Counted from the first letter of the stretch, positions 7,668 to 14,450 are shown. The stretch is 17,826 nt of DNA from a bacterium (GCA_025362415.1 JANYGM010000429.1:1-17826), one strand, 5' to 3'. Numbers and translations are program-made. Notes: generated by a model from the sequence alone, not told the origin.

Positions 7668-7697
7668 GCACTAAAACGGTAAAAAAAAGATAAAATT

Positions 7698-8225
7698 ATG
7701 AGTTATACACAATTTCCTGCAAAGAAAACACTACCAACTAATAATAATCCGGGCAACATTATATACAAACCTAGTGGTTTTAAAGGTGCTTTATATCAAT
7801 TAGGCAACGGTACGCTAGTATTTGACACAATAGAAAATGGTATAGCGGCTATGATTGGTAATCTTTTTTGGTATTATAAAAGTCAGATAGGAGCTAAAAA
7901 GTTTAGCATAAAAAATATTTTATATAAATGGTGTCCGCCTGATGATAAGACCAACCCTTATTTACGAGGTAACAACACAAATATTTATATCAAAACTGTT
8001 ACAAATCTCACAGGTTTAGGCACAAATGATGTTTTAGCTTGGAATAAAGCAAATATTTACAAATTGGTACGTGCTTTTTGCGTACAAGAACACGGCACAG
8101 ATGGCGTAAGTGTCGCTAATTTTAACGCTGCTTGGGAGAAATCAGGGCATAAAGATTTGGCAGGCATAAAGCAAGAAGATACTTCTTTATGGTGGTTAGT
8201 GGCTGGGTTGTTATTTTTGTTATGA
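7698..8225 (+). CDS. NNPGN-motif phage protein, possible muralytic or virion component
   Basis: A 175-residue protein with NNNPGN at residues 15-20, a GIAAMIGNL helix near 49-57 and a WCPPDDKTNPYL segment near 94. I associate this signature (NNPGN, G-I-x-A-M, W-x-P-P-x-x-x-T-N-x-Y) with phage and tailless-virus proteins annotated as structural or lysozyme-like; this is recall, not a search. The last 11 residues, LWWLVAGLLFL, are a membrane anchor. It closes the late operon after two other wall enzymes, and a T-rich terminator follows 49 bases later. Confidence 0.65.
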   Translation: MSYTQFPAKKTLPTNNNPGNIIYKPSGFKGALYQLGNGTLVFDTIENGIAAMIGNLFWYYKSQIGAKKFSIKNILYKWCPPDDKTNPYLRGNNTNIYIKTVTNLTGLGTNDVLAWNKANIYKLVRAFCVQEHGTDGVSVANFNAAWEKSGHKDLAGIKQEDTSLWWLVAGLLFLL

Positions 8226-8273
8226 TTTTAGATAGTTTTAGCATAGTTTTTACATATTTTTGATTATAAAAAG

Positions 8274-8302
8274 TGTTTTTCCTTTGGAGAAACATTTTTT
8301 TT
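8274..8302 (+). terminator. rho-independent terminator of the late operon
   Basis: TGTTTTTCC pairs with GGAGAAACA (one T-G pair) around loop TTT, followed by eight T residues. It lies 49 bases after the last lysis-type gene. Confidence 0.85.
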
Positions 8303-8406
8303 GTGCCTAATGCTAAGGTATTGATTAGATATTGGTATATAATTGATGTCAATAAAGAATATAAAAAAGATAAAAATTTGATAATCAACTACTTAAAAAG
8401 TAAAAA

Positions 8407-8452
8407 TTAGCCTAAAATTGGCAGTAATATTGGCAATATATTAGCCTAAAAT
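8407..8452. repeat. 12-bp direct repeats near int1 end
   Basis: TTAGCCTAAAAT occurs at 8407-8418 and 8441-8452, and ATTGGCA occurs twice between them. Short spaced repeats in AT-rich DNA next to an integrase gene could be accessory binding sites. The rest of the gap 8226-8509 shows no gene. Confidence 0.6.
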
Positions 8453-8458
8453 CAGCTA

Positions 8459-8505
8459 AAAAACGCCTTATATACGTGTGAAATGCAGGTATATAAGGCG
8501 TTTTT
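8459..8505. terminator. bidirectional terminator between late operon and int1
   Basis: A perfect 17-bp stem (AAAAACGCCTTATATAC and its complement) around a 13-nt loop. T-runs lie on both strands, so it can stop transcription from both converging units. Confidence 0.9.
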
Positions 8506-8509
8506 GTGT

Positions 8510-9709
8510 TTATAATTCTGGTGCATTGTCTAAAATATCGTTATTATCAAACAACCCCAAATCTTTTAAATACTTATCTGTTTCATCTAAACTTGCGTGC
8601 CTACATTGTTTTTGAATAAATTTGATGCCACAACCATTTTTATAGTATTGGACAACGCCTGTATGTTTCCAACAATAGAGGGTATAATCTTTTGGAAATT
8701 CGTGTTTAGCTATTATTTTAGAAAAATCAACACTAAAACTATTCCTAGAGTATTTTAAATCTCCACCATCAAAAATATATTCATTTTTTGGGCGTTCCAA
8801 TATTTTACTTTCTACCAAAATATCAGATAATAATTTAGGTATCATTACAAAATCATTCTTACCATTTTTTGAGCCATTGCCGTAAATATGTATTTGTTTG
8901 TTTTTTAGGTTTACTTGTCCTATTGTAAGCCTTCTAAGTTCAATAGGACGCACAAACGTATAAAAAATACACATAGAAAATACATACAACGTATAATTTT
9001 CCTCAATAAGAATTTTTTTTAATTGCCTTGCGTGTTCTATTTCAAAAGCTACAGACTTGGTTTGTGCTTCTTTTAGGGGTTTTACTCCTATTGCTACATT
9101 TTTTTCTATATAACCTCTTTCTATCAAATCATTTAAAACTGCTTTTATCCAATCTAAATACTTGTTTCTGGACATATTATTTAGTTTCTGTTCTACCTTT
9201 ACAGTATCAAGGTACAAATAAATATGTTTTTTCTCAAGTTCTGAAATTGTAAGATTTTGCATATTTTGGTTATTGAGAAATCTTAACCAAATATTAAAAA
9301 AAGATTTATCTCTTGTTTGGGAATTAGTAGCTAGTTTTATTTTTCGTATTTCCTTAGCGTACTCAAACGCTTCAATAATAGTATAACTATCTAAAGTGCG
9401 TTTTACTTCAATTTTTATTATTTTCCTTATGCGTACACCAGACTGCAAACAATCATTAACAAAGAAAGAGTTTTCTTTGAACCATTTGCTAAAATCTTTA
9501 TCTTTTGGGCATTCTTTGCGTTTACGGTGTAGTTTGTTTGTATTCTCATCAAATATCCAAAACTCTAGGTATTTGAGTTTTTTTCCTTTGATGGCGCAAA
9601 ATTTGTAAGGAAGGTTGAGGTAATTTTTATCATTACCTTCATTGTCAATAAGCATTTCTGCAGGTGGGTTAAATAGCCTTAATAGTGTCGGCAAACTGTC
9701 GGATTTCAT
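8510..9709 (-). CDS. tyrosine recombinase with KHTG-type catalytic motif (int1)
   Basis: A 399-residue integrase-type protein. Residues 110-215 form the core-binding (SAM-like) part and 225-390 the catalytic domain. Visible catalytic positions are R254 (FVRPIELRRL), K281 or K284 on the beta-hairpin, H371 (CRHAS) and nucleophile Y380. The usual HxxR box reads YxxK (Y345, K348 in YCWKHTG), so the second Arg is Lys. I recall this KHTG form in Bacteroidota recombinases, so it is probably functional. The gene abuts the tRNA-Val attachment fragment, as integrases often do. Its ATG directly follows the T-run of the tRNA terminator, leaving no ordinary leader; Met19 (start 9655) is an alternative. 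Confidence 0.85.
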   Translation of the reverse strand: MKSDSLPTLLRLFNPPAEMLIDNEGNDKNYLNLPYKFCAIKGKKLKYLEFWIFDENTNKLHRKRKECPKDKDFSKWFKENSFFVNDCLQSGVRIRKIIKIEVKRTLDSYTIIEAFEYAKEIRKIKLATNSQTRDKSFFNIWLRFLNNQNMQNLTISELEKKHIYLYLDTVKVEQKLNNMSRNKYLDWIKAVLNDLIERGYIEKNVAIGVKPLKEAQTKSVAFEIEHARQLKKILIEENYTLYVFSMCIFYTFVRPIELRRLTIGQVNLKNKQIHIYGNGSKNGKNDFVMIPKLLSDILVESKILERPKNEYIFDGGDLKYSRNSFSVDFSKIIAKHEFPKDYTLYCWKHTGVVQYYKNGCGIKFIQKQCRHASLDETDKYLKDLGLFDNNDILDNAPEL

Positions 9710-9712
9710 AAA

Positions 9713-9743
9713 AAACGCCCTTAATTGTTAATTAAGGGCGTTT
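9713..9743 (-). terminator. tRNA terminator, minus strand, abutting int1 start
   Basis: A perfect 14-bp stem (AAACGCCCTTAATT and its complement) with a 3-nt loop, followed on the minus strand by TTTTTT. It begins at the CCA end of the tRNA fragment. The T-run runs straight into the int1 ATG. Confidence 0.85.
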
Positions 9744-9800
9744 GGTGGGAGTTGAGGGGTTCGAACCCCCGACCCTCTGCTTGTAAGGCAGATGCTTAGC
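9743..9800 (-). other. 3' fragment of tRNA-Val(TAC): attachment site
   Basis: Read on the minus strand, this is the 3' two-thirds of a tRNA ending in CCACCA. It has an anticodon stem TCTGC/GCAGA with loop CTTACAA (anticodon TAC, Val), variable loop GGGTC, T-arm with TTCGAAC, and acceptor strand AACTCCC. The D-arm and 5' acceptor strand (expected GGGAGTT) are absent, and the sequence diverges around 9797. This is the usual leftover at a tRNA-targeted integration junction or in an attP. It cannot be a working tRNA. Integrase genes start on both sides. Confidence 0.85.
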
Positions 9801-9811
9801 TATCTTTATAG

Positions 9812-9890
9812 TTCCTAAACTTTCCTAAATAGTGCTTATTTGAAGTTTTAAGTATATTTATTTACCTTTAATTTCTTTTTATTTCCTAAA
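9812..9890. repeat. TTCCTAAA repeats beside att
   Basis: TTCCTAAA occurs at 9812-9819, 9822-9829 and 9883-9890, the first two spaced 10 bp (one helical turn). Placement between the tRNA fragment and int2 suits integrase arm or core sites; binding is inferred. Confidence 0.6.
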
Positions 9891-9926
9891 TTGTTGTGCT
9901 AGTGTTGTGCTTTTTTATTATATTTG
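9891..9926 (+). promoter_or_regulatory. putative int2 promoter with repeated operator
   Basis: TATATTTG at 9919-9926 fits the Bacteroidota -7 box TAnnTTTG, with TTG elements 20-25 bp upstream as possible -33 boxes. The direct repeat GTTGTGCT (9893-9900 and 9904-9911, 11-bp spacing) overlaps the -33 region and could be an operator. The predicted start leaves a short leader before ATG 9951. Confidence 0.55.
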
Positions 9927-9950
9927 CACTACACTAATCCGACCCAAACA

Positions 9951-11174
9951 ATGAATAAAATAAGCACGTCCTTTATGTTGGATACAAGAATTCTTAATAA
10001 GAAAAATCTTTATCCTATCAAACTACAAATTATCTTTCAAAGAGTAAAACGCCTTTATGCAACTAATTTGAGTTGTGGCAAAGAAGATTTTGTTAAAATC
10101 AATAGCGCAAACCCACGCTCACAATACAAACAAACAAAACTACTCCTAAACGAAATAGAAAAAAAAGCTATTGATGCTATCAATAGCCTAAGTCCGTTCT
10201 TTTCTTTTGAAGATTTTAAGGATTTGATGTTTCCTAAGCAAAAAGAAAAAATTAAGCACAAAGATTTAGAAGGCTATTTTAATGCTTATATCAAAGAACT
10301 TAAAGAACAGTCCAAAATAAAAACAGCTATCAATTATGAATGTTCTTTACATTCCCTACAAAACTTCAAAAAAGCAATAGACTTCAAAGATTTAACGCCT
10401 ACGTTCCTAAAATCTTACGAAATAGCACAAACAACCAAAGGAAACACTACCACAACAGTAAGTTTCTATTTGCGTTGTTTACGTACTATCTACAATGTTG
10501 CTATTAAGGACGGAGTTTGTACGCAAGAAAATTATCCGTTTGGAAAAGGTAGGTACACCGTTCCCAAAGGAAACAATATCAAAAAAGCACTCACAAAAGA
10601 AGAGTTAAAACTGATTTTTGATTACGTACCTGCAAATGATAGTGAACAGTTTGCTAAGGATATGTTTTTGTTTTCCTATTGTTGTAATGGTATGAATATG
10701 AAAGATATTGCACTACTCAAATACAAAGATATAGATAAAGACAAAGTAACCTTTATACGTGCTAAAACAGCTAATTCAGCTAAAACTACTAATCCTATTG
10801 TTGTAATAATGAATAGTAAGGCAAAAGAAATACTTAAAACCTATTCTAAGAAGGATAGCACCAGCAACACTTACGTTTTTCCTATCTTTGAGCCACACCA
10901 TACGCCTGAATTGCGTAAAAACAAACTTTCTCAAACTATCAAAAATATCAATAAGTGGGTAAAAGTTATTGCTAAGAAGGTGGGAATAGAAAAAAATGTA
11001 ACTACCTACTTTGCCAGGCATACCTTCGCTACTATCTTAAAACATTCTAATATATCTACTGAAAAAATAAGTGAAAGTTTAGGGCATACCTCACTAGCAA
11101 CAACAGAAAGATATTTAGCTAGTTTTGAGGATAAGGATAAAAAAGAAATTTCTGATTTACTAATAGCGTTTTAG
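9951..11174 (+). CDS. tyrosine recombinase, Bacteroidetes arm-binding type (int2)
   Basis: A 407-residue integrase. Residues 1-95 are the Bacteroidota-type N-terminal arm DNA-binding region (MLDTRILNKKNLYPIKLQI), 100-200 the SAM-like core-binding domain and 212-395 the catalytic domain. Catalytic positions: K272, R356 in YFARHTFAT (Y353 in place of the HxxR His), H379 (LGHTS) and nucleophile Y388. The first Arg is replaced by N249 in GMNMKD. A missing first Arg is known for CTnDOT-type IntDOT, and nearby R270 may compensate. ATG 9951 is preferred over the in-frame TTG 9924 because the latter overlaps the promoter. It diverges from int1 across the attachment site. Confidence 0.9.
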   Translation: MNKISTSFMLDTRILNKKNLYPIKLQIIFQRVKRLYATNLSCGKEDFVKINSANPRSQYKQTKLLLNEIEKKAIDAINSLSPFFSFEDFKDLMFPKQKEKIKHKDLEGYFNAYIKELKEQSKIKTAINYECSLHSLQNFKKAIDFKDLTPTFLKSYEIAQTTKGNTTTTVSFYLRCLRTIYNVAIKDGVCTQENYPFGKGRYTVPKGNNIKKALTKEELKLIFDYVPANDSEQFAKDMFLFSYCCNGMNMKDIALLKYKDIDKDKVTFIRAKTANSAKTTNPIVVIMNSKAKEILKTYSKKDSTSNTYVFPIFEPHHTPELRKNKLSQTIKNINKWVKVIAKKVGIEKNVTTYFARHTFATILKHSNISTEKISESLGHTSLATTERYLASFEDKDKKEISDLLIAF

Positions 11175-11196
11175 TAAGGTTTACTTGCTCAAATAA

Positions 11197-11295
11197 AAGC
11201 ACTACAATAAGCAAATGATAAGCACCACAATTAGTATAAATATTACTTTTAAATACATTCTAAGCTAATATTTAATATCAAATAAAGCACAACAA
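11197..11295 (+). repeat. AAGCACnACAA repeats upstream of toxin-antitoxin genes
   Basis: Copies at 11197-11207, 11220-11230 and 11285-11295. The last matches, in inverse orientation, AGCACAACAA at 9891-9900 in the int2 promoter. They may be operators or arm sites bracketing int2. No gene is seen in 11175-11323. Confidence 0.55.
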
Positions 11296-11323
11296 AATAT
11301 TTCAAATTTTAAACTCAAATTTT

Positions 11324-11542
11324 ATGAATGTTTTAATGAAAACCAATAATGTAGAAGATTTAGCAATACTTATCTCACTTGCTAAAAGGCTGAATATCCA
11401 GGTGATAGAAAACCCTACGGATAGTGAGAATTGGAACGAACTAGCACTTGCTAGCCTGCAAAAAGCGTATGAAGATAGTGAGCCTGAATACAGCTTAGAA
11501 CAAATCAAAGTGTTTAACCCAAATTTTAACCCTAGCAACTAA
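11324..11542 (+). CDS. antitoxin of PemK/MazF-type pair
   Basis: A 72-residue acidic protein, four bases upstream of a PemK/MazF-like gene. The C-terminal pattern (WNELALASLQKAYEDSEPEY then IKVFNPNF) resembles small antitoxin-like proteins I associate with PemK toxins in Bacteroidota. It would bind and neutralise the partner toxin; the N-terminal part may dimerise or bind DNA. The second Met (11336) is an alternative start. The assignment rests mainly on gene pairing. Confidence 0.65.
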   Translation: MNVLMKTNNVEDLAILISLAKRLNIQVIENPTDSENWNELALASLQKAYEDSEPEYSLEQIKVFNPNFNPSN

Positions 11543-11545
11543 GAA

Positions 11546-11875
11546 ATGATACAAGAAATGCAAATTTGGATAGCTATTATTCAGCAGTCAAATGGAGAAC
11601 GCAAAAGAAGACCAGTAGTAATTTTAAAACAAATGCCAAATAATGATTATTTGGTAAGTGCTATATCTTCACAAACAAGGCAAGAAATACAAGGTTTTGA
11701 TGTTTTTTTACAGCCTACGAGCCTGAATGGACTAAATACGAACTCTATTGTTAGATTATCCTTAGTTTCTACACTAGCAGAAAATGAACTTTTTGGTATG
11801 ATAGGCACAATAACCAGTGAGCAACATACAATACTGTTGGAAAGAATTAGTACCTACCTAAGAAGAGATTTGTAG
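11546..11875 (+). CDS. PemK/MazF-family endoribonuclease toxin
   Basis: A 109-residue protein with the PemK/MazF fold signature: an early beta-strand (QIWIAIIQQSNGERKRRP), the RRPVVILK segment, VSAISSQTRQ, and a late SIVRLSLVSTLAENELFGMIG strand-helix region. Members cleave mRNA and cause growth arrest when the antitoxin is lost. Such pairs stabilise mobile elements or abort rival phage infection. The start could be the Met at 11558 (MQIW). The stop is immediately followed by the first copy of the intergenic repeat family (11875-11905). Confidence 0.8.
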   Translation: MIQEMQIWIAIIQQSNGERKRRPVVILKQMPNNDYLVSAISSQTRQEIQGFDVFLQPTSLNGLNTNSIVRLSLVSTLAENELFGMIGTITSEQHTILLERISTYLRRDL

Positions 11876-12006
11876 TAAATAAAAAATGTTGTTTGAAGGT
11901 ACACCAAAGGTACACCAAAATAGCATTTTTGCAGGGAATTCAGCTAGCAAGTAGCTAGCAACTAAGAGTAATTTTGTGTTAAAAATAAAATGTTGTTTGA
12001 AGGTAC
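11875..12006. repeat. GGTACACC-bearing repeat family, copies A and B
   Basis: Copy A (11875-11905) is 31 bp, identical to 16664-16694, and carries GGTACACC at 11898 and 11909, spaced 11 bp. Copy B (11972-12006) is a 35-bp sequence whose perfect inverse lies at 16937-16971. GGTACAT variants follow at 12002, 12011 and 12087. The module AAAATAGCATTTTTGCAGGGA follows twice (11917 and 12095) and resembles a promoter -7 region. Confidence 0.8.
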
Positions 12007-12035
12007 ATAAGGTACATAGAATTGCAAAAGTCTAT

Positions 12036-12055
12036 TTTAACTATTTGATTATCAA
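12036..12055 (-). repeat. TTGATAATCAA-type site
   Basis: On the minus strand this reads TTGATAATCAAATAGTTAAA, identical to 14382-14401. Related copies are at 8378-8397, 16730-16749 and 16888-16907. The core is palindromic, as for a dimeric DNA-binding protein. Confidence 0.7.
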
Positions 12056-12106
12056 ATTATTATGTAATGTAGTATCATACATTGAAGGTACATTAAAATA
12101 GCATTT

Positions 12107-12147
12107 TTGCAGGGATTTGATAGAGATTTGCAGGGAATTGATAGAGA
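12107..12147 (+). repeat. 21-bp tandem duplication
   Basis: TTGCAGGGATTTGATAGAGA (12107-12126) is followed by TTGCAGGGAATTGATAGAGA (12128-12147). It lies between the GGTACAT sites and the structured RNA candidate. Confidence 0.8.
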
Positions 12148-12200
12148 ATTTGTAAAACCTTTATTTTGTGTCACAAATAGTGGCAAATATGCTTTTAAAT

Positions 12201-12369
12201 AGTATTGCAGGCTAGTGGGTAGTCGCAAATGCAATACTCTACCAAAACGCTAGCATTTTGCTAGCACCGTATCAAAATAGCTACACTAACGACTATGCTA
12301 CTGATACGCTAAAAATGATATAAACAACAAAAAACGCCTTAATCCGACCAAAGATGTAAAGGCGTTTTT
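12201..12369 (+). ncRNA. candidate structured RNA ending in a terminator
   Basis: The gap 11876-12492 has no gene but holds a chain of stems: AGTATTGC/GCAATACT (12201-12238), GCTAGCA/TGCTAGC (12249-12265), and CGTATCA/TGATACG with an inner TAGC/GCTA (12268-12308). A terminator follows at 12330-12369. With promoter-like modules at 11917 and 12095, a transcript of roughly 250-430 nt is plausible. No known RNA family is recognised; it could also be an origin structure. Confidence 0.45.
12330..12369 (+). terminator. rho-independent terminator with no gene upstream
   Basis: AAAAACGCCTT pairs with AAGGCGTTTTT around an 18-nt loop. The nearest upstream gene ends 455 bases away, so it probably ends an intergenic transcript. 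A smaller hairpin, AAAGGC-AAAAC-GCCTTT, follows at 12410-12426. Confidence 0.75.
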
Positions 12370-12492
12370 ATAAATCTTACTGAATGAATAAAACTTTACC
12401 TCAAAAAGTAAAGGCAAAACGCCTTTAAAACCAATTTAAAGCAACAAAAACAAAGTCCTTAAATATTAAAAATACTTAAATTCCCTATAATT

Positions 12493-14313
12493 ATGCACAA
12501 AGATAATCAAAATTATTATACCCTAGACTTTTTACGTACTAAAAAGTTAAATTCTTGTATAGCAAATAATTTTAGTAGTGAAGATAATCCTACTATTGAA
12601 AATGTATTAGCTATTCTACCTGAAAAACTACACAAAGAATTTCGTAAATATTCAGTTCCAAAGAATAATACTAAATTTTTCTTAAAATATCTAAGAAAAC
12701 ATTTTGATAATTTTCAGCACCTAGACCCTATGTTACACGAACAAATAAAACTCTATGGTAAAAGGAATAGATATGTAGCAAGTAAACCAGTATTACTTAC
12801 TGATGCTAAGGTACTTCTTAATCCACACTTTGAGGATAAAAAAGATAACTATCTTTACTTTTACCACGAATATAACAATAGCGTAAATTGGTTATCTCAA
12901 ACTATTATGGTTTGTGAGAATGAATTTTATAATACACAACTACCTATCTACAAATATGTAGCTGAATGGTGTAAAGATGTTTTGGATAACTATATGAATA
13001 GTGCTTTTGAGGATATGAATAATGCTAAACTAGCATATTCATACGAAAATGAACTAAGTGAACGAGATAAAAGAGTTTTTTATATTTCGGATTTGTTGGA
13101 TTACGAAATATTTGAGAAAAATATAGAAGGACACTTTAAAAATGGTGAAGATGATGCGAAAATAGTTGCTCAAAAGAAGATTATAGCTAAGAAAAAAGCT
13201 ATTAAAGCTAAACAAATAGCAAAATTCAAAAACAACCAAATAAGTTTAGATGCTTTTTTGAATGATATTTTAGAAATGATAGACACCAATTTTGATGCCT
13301 ACAACGAAATAAAATACAGTCCAGGTGGTTTTGGAGAGAAACCAAAAATAAACATACCTCAAATAGCCTATTTGTGGGCGTATGCTGAATTGTATGTAGA
13401 ATTTGATAACTACACACCTACGCAAGTAACACCTACAATAGAGATGCAAATATTGATAGAAAACAGAAAAAAACAACGTGCAATAGAACGTGCAATAGAA
13501 CAGGAAAAACAAGCTAAGGAAGATGCTTTAAAAGCAATTCAAAGTAGTTTACCTGCAAAAAAGGATTATTTGGATTACTTCAATAAAATCAATATTGAAG
13601 ATAAGTTTATTGTTGGTGCAACTATTACAACACACCAAGCAGGTAAGGATTTTCACGCTGAAAAGTCTATTGCAGGTTTGTTTTGGCAATATTTGAGAGC
13701 TTTTAAAGAAGATACCTATTATCTAACTGATAATGCAAAAATCTTTCAAACTAAGAAAGAACTAGCAAGTTTAGCAGACTTTTTGGATAAAATGCCTATT
13801 AAGGATAATAGTAATAATCCACAATGGTTTACCCAAAGTTCGTTTTCAGCACAAATAGAAATGTTAGAATTTCTAAAAGTCTATTTGGAGTTTTTGGAAA
13901 AAAAACTAAATCCTAAAACCTTAATAGATTTAGTAAATAGTAATGCAAAAAGACTTTTAGAACGCTATTACAACAACCCTAGCAATGGTTATGTATTTGA
14001 GCCACGAACTACGCAAGAAACGCCTGCAAACACGCCTACACAAAAACCTAAGAAAGAGAAAACAACAGTAAGAAATGCTATTGTAGCCTACTATTTGATA
14101 GATGCAGGCATATTTGAGTATTCTAAAAGTGCTATTAAAGAAAGATTTGGAATAGCTACCTACAATAAGTATGCTGAATACTCTAATAAAAGAATAAGTG
14201 AGTATTTAGAGATTACTAAAAGTGTTGCTGAAAACGAATTGAAGGAATACCCTAAGGCTCAAAAACTAGCCTTAGAAGATATAAATAAGGCACTTTTAAA
14301 ACTAAAACACTAA
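12493..14313 (+). CDS. large hypothetical protein of the replication region
   Basis: A 606-residue protein, not recognised. It is soluble, Lys/Glu/Asn-rich and largely helical. A Lys-rich helix lies at about 225-248 (AQKKIIAKKKAIKAKQIAKF) and a charged coiled coil at about 322-352. A Pro/Thr/Lys-rich linker (about 500-524) leads to a C-terminal domain, 526-606, that begins TVRNAIVAYYLIDAG. It precedes an excisionase-type HTH gene and a P4-type helicase, separated by repeat-rich DNA, so a role in replication initiation or element control is plausible but not shown. No toxin, nuclease or transposase motif is seen. TTACTGAATGAATA at 12377 recurs before the HTH gene. Confidence 0.8.
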   Translation: MHKDNQNYYTLDFLRTKKLNSCIANNFSSEDNPTIENVLAILPEKLHKEFRKYSVPKNNTKFFLKYLRKHFDNFQHLDPMLHEQIKLYGKRNRYVASKPVLLTDAKVLLNPHFEDKKDNYLYFYHEYNNSVNWLSQTIMVCENEFYNTQLPIYKYVAEWCKDVLDNYMNSAFEDMNNAKLAYSYENELSERDKRVFYISDLLDYEIFEKNIEGHFKNGEDDAKIVAQKKIIAKKKAIKAKQIAKFKNNQISLDAFLNDILEMIDTNFDAYNEIKYSPGGFGEKPKINIPQIAYLWAYAELYVEFDNYTPTQVTPTIEMQILIENRKKQRAIERAIEQEKQAKEDALKAIQSSLPAKKDYLDYFNKINIEDKFIVGATITTHQAGKDFHAEKSIAGLFWQYLRAFKEDTYYLTDNAKIFQTKKELASLADFLDKMPIKDNSNNPQWFTQSSFSAQIEMLEFLKVYLEFLEKKLNPKTLIDLVNSNAKRLLERYYNNPSNGYVFEPRTTQETPANTPTQKPKKEKTTVRNAIVAYYLIDAGIFEYSKSAIKERFGIATYNKYAEYSNKRISEYLEITKSVAENELKEYPKAQKLALEDINKALLKLKH

Positions 14314-14326
14314 AATTTGTAGCTAG

Positions 14327-14450
14327 TAATAGCTATATGCTTAGTGAAGGCACTTTTTAAATATTATTTAATTGTAAATTGTTGATAATCAAATAGTTAA
14401 ATTATTGGTAATAGTTATACGTTTAGTGAAGGCACTTTTTGAAATATTTG
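14327..14450 (+). repeat. 82-bp spaced direct repeats around a TTGATAATCAA site
   Basis: A sequence of about 40 bp, TAATAG[CT]TATA[TC]G[CT]TTAGTGAAGGCACTTTTT and onward, begins at 14327 and again at 14409. The exact TTGATAATCAAATAGTTAAA site (14382-14401) lies between the copies. The gap 14314-14615 holds no gene otherwise. The arrangement suggests iterons or a regulatory region. Confidence 0.75.

Noticed and set aside
8122..8388. Minus-strand frame of 88 residues over the late operon end
   Set aside because: It overlaps the NNPGN gene and the terminator at 8274-8302, and shows no domain.
9028..9608. Plus-strand frames inside int1
   Set aside because: They are shadows of the integrase on the other strand, with Leu/Phe-rich composition.
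9743..9800. Complete tRNA gene
   Set aside because: The D-arm and 5' acceptor strand are missing, so only a 3' fragment is present.
12052..12234. Minus-strand 60-residue frame in the repeat-rich gap
   Set aside because: It covers repeat and hairpin DNA, has no domain and no convincing start context.
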